Positions 17,135 to 27,300 of a stretch of 64,000 bases of DNA are shown here, piece after piece. Numbering within the stretch: the stretch's first letter is position 1; every line of letters begins with the position of its first letter. The stretch is from Robbsia sp. KACC 23696. GTDB lineage: Bacteria > Pseudomonadota > Gammaproteobacteria > Burkholderiales > Burkholderiaceae. Both the position numbers and the translations under genes were made by a program. The notes beneath the pieces are model-generated. The model searched no databases, was not told the DNA's origin, and saw only the letters and a list, made by a program, of their open reading frames with translations. The stretch is from positions 1,364,001 through 1,428,000 of the forward strand of contig NZ_CP156627.1 of the NCBI RefSeq assembly GCF_039852015.1, read 5' to 3'.

Positions 17135-17878
17135 GTGGACGCACAAAGCAAAAAACGCAGGGTCGCGATCGTGACCGGTGGCGCACGCGGGCTTGGAGAC
17201 GGCATCGCGCGGCGCTTGGCACAAGACGGTTTTGAACTTGTGTTATGGGATATCAGTTTTGACGAGGATCACAGCGCGGATCGGGGCTTTACGCCACTGC
17301 TGCAGCAGAAGGTGAATGTCGCCGATCTCGCATCGGTGATGCAGGCATTCGAGGCGCTGAGTCGGCAGGTGGAAAGCGTCGAAGTGTTGGTGAACAACGC
17401 CGGTATCAACGGTCCGATTTACCCGGCTGCCGACTATCCTGTCGATCAATGGCAACGGGTGCTCGATATCAATTTGAACGGCGTATTTCATTGCTGTCGT
17501 GCGCTTATTCCCCATATGACTGCGCGCGGATATGGACGGATCGTCAATATCGCCTCTATATCCGGGAAGGAAGGGAATCCGGGAAACAGCGCCTATGCGG
17601 CGGCGAAAGGCGGGGTCATCGCATTGACGAAGTCCATCGCGAAGGAATTAGCCACCACCGGCATTACGATAAATTGCATCGCCCCAACGATGGCCGAAAC
17701 CGATCTGATGAAACAAATGACGCCCGAGTTCATTGCTTCTATCAAAGCGAAGATTCCCATGGGCCGTTTTGTGAAGATCGATGAAGTGGCCGCAATGGCG
17801 GCTTGGATCGCCAGTCCGGATTGCAGTTTCACGACCGGCTTTACGTTCGATATCACCGGCGGACGCGCGACGTATTAA
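17135..17878 (+). CDS. SDR-family NAD(P)-dependent oxidoreductase, complete catalytic set
   Basis: A 247-residue classical short-chain dehydrogenase/reductase. The cofactor motif TGGARGLG lies near the N-terminus, NNAG follows, the catalytic Ser is in NIASISGKEG, and Tyr154/Lys158 form YAAAK. The C-terminus ends in FDITGGRATY, like the FabG/glucose-dehydrogenase group. It would interconvert an alcohol and a ketone in the cluster's pathway. The GTG start at 17135 is chosen because GGAGGA lies 7 bp upstream; ATG at 17120 would place that ribosome site inside the gene. A candidate operator precedes it. Confidence 0.88.
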   Translation: MDAQSKKRRVAIVTGGARGLGDGIARRLAQDGFELVLWDISFDEDHSADRGFTPLLQQKVNVADLASVMQAFEALSRQVESVEVLVNNAGINGPIYPAADYPVDQWQRVLDINLNGVFHCCRALIPHMTARGYGRIVNIASISGKEGNPGNSAYAAAKGGVIALTKSIAKELATTGITINCIAPTMAETDLMKQMTPEFIASIKAKIPMGRFVKIDEVAAMAAWIASPDCSFTTGFTFDITGGRATY

Positions 17879-18065
17879 GCGAGATTGCTCCAGCTCTTAG
17901 CTCTTTGCTCCAGCTTTCAACGTTCGGCTTTCGGTGCCACACAGCGAGAACACGCGCCGACACGGGAGACGGTGTCGCAACCTATAATCAATCACAGTCG
18001 AACCGATGTGCGCATCGGAGCGATCGTGGATGGCCAGGCTGCTACACCTTATTCGGGAGACAGAT

Positions 18066-18845
18066 ATGCAAGTGGAGCTGAACGGTCGCGTCGCGATCAT
18101 CACGGGGGGAAGCAAAGGAATCGGCCGTGCCATCGGTGCGCGACTGGTGGCGTGCGGTGCCGATGTCGCCTTGGTCGCGCGCGATCCGGGTGTCCTCGCG
18201 GAGGCGAAGCAGGCGCTGTCGGGATTGGGGAAAGGGCGTGTCGAGACCTTTTCGTGCGACGTGATGCAGGCCGATGCCATCTCGAAAACGTACGACGACG
18301 TGATGCGGACCTTCGGGCGTGTCGATATCGTGGTGAATAACGCGGGGGCTTCGCAGACGGGGGACTTTCTTTCGGTGACCGACGCCATCTGGCAGGCCGA
18401 CCTCGATTTGAAGCTGTTTGCGGCGATTCGTCTGACCCGTCTGGCATGGCCGCAGATGCAGGCGCGACGCTGGGGGCGCGTCATCAATGTGCTAAATATC
18501 GGCGCAAAGGCGCCCAAGGCCGCGTCGGCCCCGACGTCGGTCTCCCGTGCGGCGGGAATGGCATTGACGAAGGTACTGGCGGGCGAGGGCGCGCCGCATA
18601 ACATCTTGGTGAACGCATTGCATGTCGGGCTGATCGAAAGCGATCAGTGTGCGCGTAAATTCGAGAAATCCGGCGAAAGCGACTACGCCGCGTTCCTGGC
18701 CAAGATGGGCGACAACGTCCCGCTCGGGCGGATAGGAAGCGCCGAAGAATTCGCTAATGTGGCATGCTTTCTCGCATCCGATCTGGCGAGTTATGTCACA
18801 GGCACCTCGATCAATATCGACGGCAATATGTCGCCTGTGATGTAA
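18066..18845 (+). CDS. SDR-fold protein lacking the catalytic Ser-Tyr-Lys residues
   Basis: A 259-residue SDR-fold protein with an intact nucleotide-binding motif (TGGSKGIGRAIG) and NNAGAS. Aligning it with the neighbouring SDR by eye (conserved ALTK and VNxxxIxxK segments) puts Asn144 at the catalytic Ser, Thr157 at the Tyr and Arg161 at the Lys, so YxxxK reads TSVSR. The rest, including SINIDGNMSPVM at the C-terminus, is normal and the frame is intact, which suggests selection for a different activity or a binding role rather than decay. The ATG has GGGAGA upstream; an in-frame ATG at 18006 is unlikely. It converges on pbpC with a 23 bp gap. Confidence 0.82.
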   Translation: MQVELNGRVAIITGGSKGIGRAIGARLVACGADVALVARDPGVLAEAKQALSGLGKGRVETFSCDVMQADAISKTYDDVMRTFGRVDIVVNNAGASQTGDFLSVTDAIWQADLDLKLFAAIRLTRLAWPQMQARRWGRVINVLNIGAKAPKAASAPTSVSRAAGMALTKVLAGEGAPHNILVNALHVGLIESDQCARKFEKSGESDYAAFLAKMGDNVPLGRIGSAEEFANVACFLASDLASYVTGTSINIDGNMSPVM

Positions 18846-18868
18846 GCCGACCCGGCGCTTTACACCTT

Positions 18869-21325
18869 TCAACGCGTTTGCCCGATCGATGAAACCGACG
18901 CTTGCGGTGTCCTGGCAAATGCGCCTCGGACCTCGAACGCGATCGTGTCGGCCACGCGTCCCCGCGCATCCAGCAGCTCCAGGCGATGGCGTCCCGGCCA
19001 CGGCGACCAGGCGAGGCGTGATCCGCGACCGATCACGCGGCCGTCGAGTCGCCACGTCGCGCGCGCAGCCGCCGCATTGCCTTGTTCGAACCAGATGCGT
19101 TGGTTCAGCGGAGGAATATCGGGATCGAGTGCGAATATCGTGCCGTCAGGCGGAGCCGAAATGAGCAGCGGGGCGCTCGCACCGGCGCTTGGCGGTGGGG
19201 GCGACGCGCCCGCATCGCGCGCACTGCCGACCTCGATCGACGTATGACGCGTTCCGCCCGGCATCGAGTGACCCGCCGTATCGGCAAGGGCCGCAGCCGA
19301 CAATCGAATCGTATCCACGCCGGTTCCGCGTACAAACCACTCGTTGCGAGACGGTTCGATACCAGGGGCATAGGTGATCCAGCGGTGTTCGACGTCGGCT
19401 GGCGCTTTCGGCGCAATACTGGTCCCACGACGTTCCAGGTAGGCGACGAGCGCAGCCCACACGGGCGCGGCGCCAGTGACGCCGGACACATTCCACATGG
19501 CGGATCCGTTGGCGTTCCCCACCCAGACCCCGATGGTGTAGCGCGAGGTGAAGCCGACCGCCCAGTTGTCGCGCATGTCCTTGCTGGTGCCCGTCTTGAC
19601 CGCGGAAAATCCACGCGTGTTCAAGACGCTGTCGAGCCCGAAGGTCCGCACGCGTGCGTTATTGTCGGCGAGGATATCGGTGACGATATACGTCGCTGCC
19701 GGACTGAATATCCGTTTTCCTGGCGCTTCGTTCGACACACCCGATGCCGACACCTTCGCGTTAGGGACGGGCCCGCGCGCCGCCGTCTCGGCGCGCTGCA
19801 TGGCCGTGTTCGAGGACGTATTCAGGGCCGGCGGTTGATCTCGCACCGTGCTGACGCGTCCGCCGTTCGCCAGGGCACGATAAGCGTTCGTCAGCGTCAG
19901 CAGCGACACGTCGGCACTGCCGAGCGCCAGGCTATAACCGTAGAAATCCCCTTCCTCGGTCAGCGGCAGGCCCAGCCCTTTCAAGGTGTTTGCAAATCGG
20001 TTTGGCGTGACGAGTACCAGCGTGCGCACAGCCGGCACGTTCAGCGAACTTGCCAGTGCGCTGCGGACGCTGACCCATCCCTTGAAGTGCTTGTCGTAGT
20101 TTTGAGGGATATACAGTCCGCCGCCGGCAGCGAGATCGAGTGGTGCATCGTCGAGCAAGGAGGCCGCGTTCAGGCGACCCTCGTCGATCGCCTGCGCATA
20201 AAGAAACGGCTTCAGCGTCGAACCAGCCTGACGCAGGGCCGTCACCGCATCGACGTCGGGGGCCGCCGACAACACACCCGAGGAGCCGACCCAAGCGCGT
20301 ACCTCGCCGCTGGCATTGTCGATGACCAGCACGGCGCCGTCCGCCACATTGCGGTTTTGCCTGGGCCCGTTCAATTCGGTCAGGGCACGCTGTAACATGT
20401 CGCGCGCGAAGCGCTGCAATGGGGCGTCCAGCGTGGAACGCACGCGTGCACCGGCGACAGGATGCACCTCGGTGGCGATGCGGCGGGCGAAATGGGGGGC
20501 CAGGCCAGGGTTGGTGTTCCGCCCCGCGACACCCGTGCCGTCGTCGGCGGCGACACGCGACACCTGCGTCACACCCCGGGTTGCCAGCGCCGCATTGCCA
20601 TCGAGGACCGCACAATCGGCATCGGCATCCATGTCTTTCAAGATGCTGCAGGCCCGCGTGCGGACGCGGGCGGGCGCGGCGTTCGGCGCGCGGACCAAGG
20701 CGGCAGCGATGGCGGCTTCTGGCGCATCGAGTCCTGAGGCGGCCTTGCCGAACAGCGTCCGCGACAAGCCGTCCAAGCCGATGATTTCGCCGCGGAACGG
20801 CAGTAAATTGAGATACGCCTCGAGGATCTGATCTTTACGCCAACCGCGTTCCAGTTGCAACGCTTCCCACGCCTGATCGGCCTTGCCGGACCAAGAGCGT
20901 CGGCCCGAAGGGCGTCGTCCGTCGTCGCGTGGACCATCGCGCTGACCATCGAGCAGGCCGGCGAGCTGCATCGTCACGGTGGACGCGCCGCGCGTGCGCG
21001 TGTTCCACAGATTGGCCCAGGCGGCCCCAACGGCGCCGCGCCAATCCACCCCGCTGTGTTCGTAGAAGCGACGGTCCTCGGAGACGAGAATCGCCTGCAG
21101 CAATGCAGGCGATACGTCAGCGAGCGCCACCCAGTCGCCGCGTCGCGCGGTGAAATCCACGCGTGTCCGTTGCAGCGGCGTACCGTCGCGCGCGAGCAAT
21201 ATCCAATCGGCACTGCGCCATGTTTCGCGCACGGCATCAAAAGTCGGCAGCGCCATCGCGCGCACCGGCACCGCGCCCAGCACGCACGCCAGCATCACTG
21301 CCGAAGCCAGGCCCTGACGTGTCAT
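18869..21325 (-). CDS. pbpC: Penicillin-binding protein 1C (bifunctional glycosyltransferase/transpeptidase-type)
   Basis: An 818-residue protein with an N-terminal signal/anchor (LASAVMLACVLGAVPVRAMA). The GT51 domain has EDRRFYEHSGVDW (Glu83), GASTVTMQLAG and the AWEALQLERGW motif. The transpeptidase domain has STLK (Ser369/Lys372), SSLN and KTGTS. The C-terminal PBP1C-specific beta domain (about 720-818) includes PPDGTIFALDPDIPP. PBP1C makes or repairs peptidoglycan in the periplasm. The start is ATG at 21325 and overlaps the TGA of the alpha-2-macroglobulin gene (ATGA). A longer frame reaching 21826 lies inside that gene and is Arg-rich shadow sequence. The C-terminus is high in Gly/Ala/Pro before the last domain. 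Confidence 0.95.
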   Translation of the reverse strand: MTRQGLASAVMLACVLGAVPVRAMALPTFDAVRETWRSADWILLARDGTPLQRTRVDFTARRGDWVALADVSPALLQAILVSEDRRFYEHSGVDWRGAVGAAWANLWNTRTRGASTVTMQLAGLLDGQRDGPRDDGRRPSGRRSWSGKADQAWEALQLERGWRKDQILEAYLNLLPFRGEIIGLDGLSRTLFGKAASGLDAPEAAIAAALVRAPNAAPARVRTRACSILKDMDADADCAVLDGNAALATRGVTQVSRVAADDGTGVAGRNTNPGLAPHFARRIATEVHPVAGARVRSTLDAPLQRFARDMLQRALTELNGPRQNRNVADGAVLVIDNASGEVRAWVGSSGVLSAAPDVDAVTALRQAGSTLKPFLYAQAIDEGRLNAASLLDDAPLDLAAGGGLYIPQNYDKHFKGWVSVRSALASSLNVPAVRTLVLVTPNRFANTLKGLGLPLTEEGDFYGYSLALGSADVSLLTLTNAYRALANGGRVSTVRDQPPALNTSSNTAMQRAETAARGPVPNAKVSASGVSNEAPGKRIFSPAATYIVTDILADNNARVRTFGLDSVLNTRGFSAVKTGTSKDMRDNWAVGFTSRYTIGVWVGNANGSAMWNVSGVTGAAPVWAALVAYLERRGTSIAPKAPADVEHRWITYAPGIEPSRNEWFVRGTGVDTIRLSAAALADTAGHSMPGGTRHTSIEVGSARDAGASPPPPSAGASAPLLISAPPDGTIFALDPDIPPLNQRIWFEQGNAAAARATWRLDGRVIGRGSRLAWSPWPGRHRLELLDARGRVADTIAFEVRGAFARTPQASVSSIGQTR

Positions 21326-24300
21326 GAGGGCTCGGCGTCGGAGAGGGGAGCAACGGTGACCGGCGCATTCGGTGCGATGCCATAGACCGAGGGGGCATAG
21401 AGCGCTTCGACGCGCGTCGGTGGCAGGCCGAATGTGCCGACGTTGTTCAGCCGCACCGTGTAGTCGACGGAGAAATGCCCCTTCGGCAGATAGCTGAAGT
21501 AGGCGCGATAGCCATCGAAGCCACGCTCGATGAAGTCGGGCCAGGTGTCGTCGTTTGCGCCTTGTCCTTCGCCTTGTGTCGCAATGTCGGAGTCGCGCCC
21601 GAGGCCGGAGCCGAGAATCGTCGCGCCGGCGGGCACCGGATCGTTCACGACGACCCACGTCATCGGGCTGTCCGCGTCGATCTCCACGCGTACGCGCAAG
21701 ATATCGCCGCGCGTGTAGCGTCCCTTGATGGCCGGCGATATCGCCGTGATCGTTTTCTTGATTCGATACCCTGCCGCAAAGGGCGTGGTCACCGGGACCG
21801 CCGCCAGGCTTTCGATCGTCGCCCACGGCTTGCCGCTGCCTTGCTGAACGATACGCAATCCGCCCGTGCCGACGTCTGCGCCAGCGGGAGCGCTCGCCGA
21901 TGCGGCCAGCGATGGCAGGTTGCGCGGCGCGGCGTCGGCAGGTCTGATCGGTACCGTCGCTTTCGTCGCTTTACCCGCAGGCCAAGGCAGAAGGGTCGCC
22001 AACGTTCCCTTGCTTTCGCCGGTAGGCCATCCGAGCGTCCGATCGTCGCCGCCCAGGGAAACGATCGTGGCCCCGTTGACCGGGGTCTTCTCGAATTTTT
22101 GCGAGAAGCGCGCGATGGCGAGCGATCCCAAGGCATTGGCGGTCGTCGTCGACCACGCGCCGTTGCGCTGCATCGCCAACAAGCCGGTGGCGATGCGCGG
22201 CAATGTGTCCTGCCAGGCATCGTCGTCGAGGACGCCGAGCAACATCCTCGCGGCATTGGTTTCGCTGCCGGTCATTAGCCACCAGAGGTCGTCGCCCGCG
22301 GCTGTCGAGAACACCAACTGCGTGCCTTGCCAGGTCAGCCGTGCGCGCAGGATCTGATCGACGGCTGCGCGTTTCGCATCCCGTTGCGGCATGTCCTGCA
22401 GACGCGACAGGATCGCCGCGTAGTCCAAAACGGCCGATGTCGGCCAGCGGTCCGGGGTCAGCGTCACGCTGTCGAGCATCGATGCGCGCGCTGCGCCATA
22501 GCGCGACAGCGCCTCGATTGCCGCTAGTTTGCGCAGATCGCGGTCCTCGCGCGGTGCCCACGTATCGCGGGAGATCCGTCCTGCGACATAGGCGACCAGA
22601 CCGCCGACGAGATTCGCGCGAAGGTCGTCGGGCAAAGCGAAGCGCGGATCGAGTCGACGCGCCTCGTCTGCCAGCACCAGCAGATAGGCGGCCAAGGTCG
22701 GACTCCCGTGTGCGCCGGCATCGTCCGAAGGCGGGAAATAGGTCGGTAGCCCGTCGGCATCGAAATAGGACGGCATACGTGCTTCTACCGCCTGCCATTG
22801 TGCGAGGTCGCGTAATCCGATCGCCTGCGACGATTGCTGTTCGAGGCAGTCGTACGGATAGCGCCGGAACCAACGTGTCACGCCCGGCAGTCCGTCGGCG
22901 AGCGTCGCGCGTAGCGATACCGCGATGCCGCCGCGGACAGTCGAGGTCCCGGTGTCGTTCGCATCCGCGAGCGCGCCGCCGGGCGCGCCGATCGGCACGG
23001 ACACGCTGCCGTCCACCTGCGTCAGCATCGCTTGCTGCACCGTGACCGGCACGGCGGGGAGCACGTCCTCGGTGACATTGAGGTTATCGGCGGCAAGCGG
23101 CGGTGGCGCCGTCGTCGATTGCTTCGCTGCCTGTGCGCCATCCCGCCGTTCCTGCGCCTCGACATGCCAGCGCAAGACGTCCGCCTCGTTGAGCGCTGTC
23201 GCATCCCCTGGCAAGCGCTCGGCGAGCGGCGGCACCGTCAGCATCCAGGCAACTTCCTGCGCCGCCCCTGGCGCCAGCTTGACGGTCCGGGGTGCGATGC
23301 CCGCATCGGAGGCAGCGGAGCCACCGGAGGCATTGGCGGCCATCAGCGCGGCGCCGAGTGCGCCGTCGGGTCGCGGCGTGACCAATACCGTCATCGGCCG
23401 CTCCGTCGTATTGCGGACCGTGAACTGCGCGCGATAGCGATCCCCAACCCGTACCACCGGCGGCAGCCCGGAGATCAGTTGCAGGTCCTGCGTGGCGACA
23501 AAGGACGTGCTGCCGGTGCCGAAGCGATCTGCCCCGACTGCGGCAATCGCGACCACGCGAAAGCGCGTCAGCGAATCGTTGAGTGGCACGGTCACGACGG
23601 CGCTCCCGCTGGCATCGAGTACCACATCCGGCGACCAGAGGAGGAGGGTGTCGAACAGCTCGCGCGTTGGTGCGCTGCCGCCGCCACCGCCGGCGGGCAC
23701 CGCTTTTCTGCCGAAGTGGCGCCGACCGACCACCTCCATCTGCGCGGTCGCTGTTTCGACGCCATAGGCGCGTCGTTGCAGCATTGCGTCGAGGAGATTC
23801 CAGCTCCGGTTCGGCATCAGTTCGAGCAATGCCTCGTCCACCGCGGCTAATGCGATACGGGTGCCAGCCGGTGCGGGCTTGCCGTCCGGCAGCGTCACAC
23901 GCACGCTCACCCGGGCTTTGCCACGAACGGGATAGCGCGCGGCGTCGCTCGATACGGCGACGTCGAGGCGGTGCGCGCGCGTGCCGACGCGGATCTCCGC
24001 GAGGCCATAGCGGAAGGCGGGCTTCGACAGATCGACGAGCGTCGATGGCGGCCGGTATTCGCGGCCCTCTCCAAGGAAGGACTTGGCCCATCGCACTGGC
24101 GACTTCCAGCCCCATGTAAAAAAGGAATACCACGGCACGTCGTGGAGACGGCCGCGAATGGCGAGGATCGACACATAGACGTTCGGCCCCCAATCATCGC
24201 CTACCTTCAGCGCGATAGTCGGTTGCTTGCCTCCGAGCGTGACGACGTGGGTTTCCATGACGCCGGCGCGTTCGACGGCCACCAGGGCACGCGCTTCCCG

Positions 24301-27300
24301 AAAGGGCATGCGCACCTGGAAGCGCGCCGTGTCGCCTGGCGCGTAATCGCGTTGTTCCGGAATGACGTCGATCCGATCGGTATTGTCGCCACCGAACCAG
24401 AGCTCGTCTTCATGAGCGACCCATACGGAGGCTGCCGCATTGGTGGCATGGCCGTCGCTGTCTTTGGCGATGGCGATGAGCTGCACATTGCCGGTATGTG
24501 TCAGGGCGGCATCGCAATGCAAGCGGCCTTGCGCATCGCTCGCGCCCTTGCACAGGACGCCCAGGTCTTGCGTTTCGTCGTGGTTGTCGTAGGCATAGAA
24601 GCCGCCGACCATGCGTTTACGCGTGGACGTTGTCGTGCGCGATACGCCCTTTACTTCGATCGACACCGACGCGCGCGGTTTGCCCTGCAGATCCACCGCG
24701 ACGATATCCAACGGCAATTTCTGCCCGACGGCGATCCAACCCGCGGTGCGGATGCCGACGGCGACAGCGGCAGGCCATAAGATCGTGTTGCCGCGCAACG
24801 TCTGTATCTCGCCGTTCGGATCGGCGAAGCGCGCTTCGAGCGACAGTTGACGCGGTGCGTCGGCCGGCGCCAGACCCTTGAGCGTGATCGTCCCCGCGCC
24901 GGTGCGATCGAGCGTCAATGGCAATTTATCGGCGAGCAGGCGCGGCGCATCGGGATCCGCGTTCGCCGGCGTGGCGCCGCTATGACTGTCGTCACCGTCG
25001 CTCCCGACGTCGCCACTCGCGCTGTCGTCGTCGCCGTGATTGTCTTGTCCGGGACGGTATGGCACAAACGAGAAACCGGGATAGCGATCGGTAAACGGCG
25101 CTATGGTGGATCGTGTCATCGCCGACACCTGCACCGGCAATGCCGCCGCGCCGCCCCCGGCGGTGTAATCGATCTGAATGGCGAGCGGCACGTCCTTGGC
25201 GCCGATCAGCGGATGCGCCTTTTCGTCCCGCACCGCGATCGAGCCCTTGAAGACCGGCAAGCGGAAGGCTTCGACACGGAAGCCGCCCGTATCGTACCGT
25301 TGGCTGGGCGCATTTTCGTCGCCCGATTCTAGCGCGACCGAATATTCGCCGAGCTTCGCGCCTTTCGGAATATCGAACTGCGTATCCGATGTATGGGCGT
25401 CGTTCCACGTCAATGGCAGACGGAACGTCGCGCCACTACCGACATGCGTGATGACGGCACGCGCCGGGTAGGCGGTGGGAAAGTCGAGGCCGGTCAGCGT
25501 TTCCCGACGAATGAAAAATTTCATCGACACGGTCTCGCCGACGCGCAACAGCGTTCGGTCGAAGACCGCGTGTGCTTGCACGGTTGGCGCGCGTCCCATA
25601 TCGGTGGGCACATCGAAGCGCCAGGAGTCGATGCCTTGGTTCCAGTCCGATTTGACAAAGGCCATGTCCGGCCCAGACGTCGGATCGTCGACGCGCGCCG
25701 ATACGAATAGACCTTGGAATCCGGTATCGTCGTTGCATTCGCGCTTTTCGATGAGCGCGGCATCGATTTTATAGAGGCCTTGCGTGTCGGTCACGCCGGT
25801 CGCGAGCAGGTCGCCATTGCAGTCCGACACGCGCACCTGGGCGTTCGCGACCGGTGCTCCCTTGTCGAGCGAGGTCACCCAGACCAGGCTATTGTCACGC
25901 CCTTGCTTGAAGTGCACGCCGAGATTGGTGACGAGCACCGCGGTGCGGACATACATGGCTTTCGGTTCGGCGAGCAATGATCGACCGAGCGACGCGGACG
26001 CCAGCTCCATCACATAGAACCCGGGCTTCTGCACGGGGATACCCACCACTTCGAAGGGGCGGGGCGTCCCCGCTTTGTCTTCGTCGGGCGTCGGAACGGT
26101 CAAAGCCTCTGCGCGGGCGTTCCCGGCGAGCAATGACAGCGAGCGGACGTCGATGCTGCGTTCTTGCGGCTTCGGTGCGCGCTCGCCTTCCGCGAGCGGG
26201 GGATAGACCGGATGCTGGCCCGCAGCGCCAAGTAGGCCTGGGCGAATGCGATCGATCGTCTGGACTATCATGGTGCCGTTTTCGAATTGCTCGACCAGAC
26301 GCATCCATTGACGGATCGCGGTATCGTCGTCGATACGCAGGATGCCCAAGCGAGCACCTTGCGCGCCGTTCGCGTTGTTCGTCGCGCCGTCCTTGGCGGC
26401 GTTGCCTGGCGTCGTGGCGTTTGCATCGCGAGGCGACGCTATTTCGATACGCCGCAGCGTGACGGGGACAATGGCCGGCATGCCCGGTTCGGCGAACCGT
26501 TCGACGATGCCAAACAAGCCCGACGAGAATTTGGCCAGCGGCGGCAGGACGGCGGTGCGCGTGGCCAGTGGGAACAGATCCGCGTTGGTCAGTGCGCGTC
26601 CCGATACGTCGCGCAGACCGGCAGGCAGCGTGAGCGTCAGCGGCGCGTCGATCGGCAACGGCGTCGCGAAATTCACCGACGCGAGTTCTGTATCGTGATC
26701 ATCCGGCTTGAACGACGGGCTAATCTCGCCGCTTGGCGTACGGAGGCGAATCGCCTCGGCCTGTACCCGCGTGATGGGCGCGTTGAAATCGATTCGTAGC
26801 GGACTCAGCGGCGTACATGGCGCGCTGGCATTCTCGCGTTCACACGAAAATGTGGCAGCGAACGGTGCGCGGACGGTGAAGTCGAAACGCTTCTCGGATT
26901 CGTTACGCACGCCATTCGAGCCGGCGACGCCCGCCCCATACACGAGCTGTACTTTCGCCGAGGCGGGCAAGGCCTGCGCGCACCCGAGCGTCAACACCCG
27001 GGCCGCTTCCTTTTCGAGCTTGAAATGGGCGAGCAAGGCTTTTCTCGCGGCCGGATTGGCAGCGTGTACCGGAATGCGATTACCGATGCCACTCGCCTCG
27101 CACCAGACATTGTCCAGGGCCGAACGCGGATCGACCGCGCCGGTCAGGCGCAGTACGAATAGTTGCGCTTCTTCGATTTCGGCGCCATCGTATGGGAGCA
27201 CGCTGAGCGGATACGGCCCCCCGGTGTGGAAGCGATATTGCGTCGTGCCGCTGAAGGCCGTGCCCGACACCGCATGCATGTCGGCATTGAGCGTGACGGC

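Noticed and set aside
21326-21826. Upstream extension of pbpC
   Set aside because: It lies inside the macroglobulin gene, is Arg-rich, and the ATGA overlap plus signal peptide place the pbpC start at 21325.
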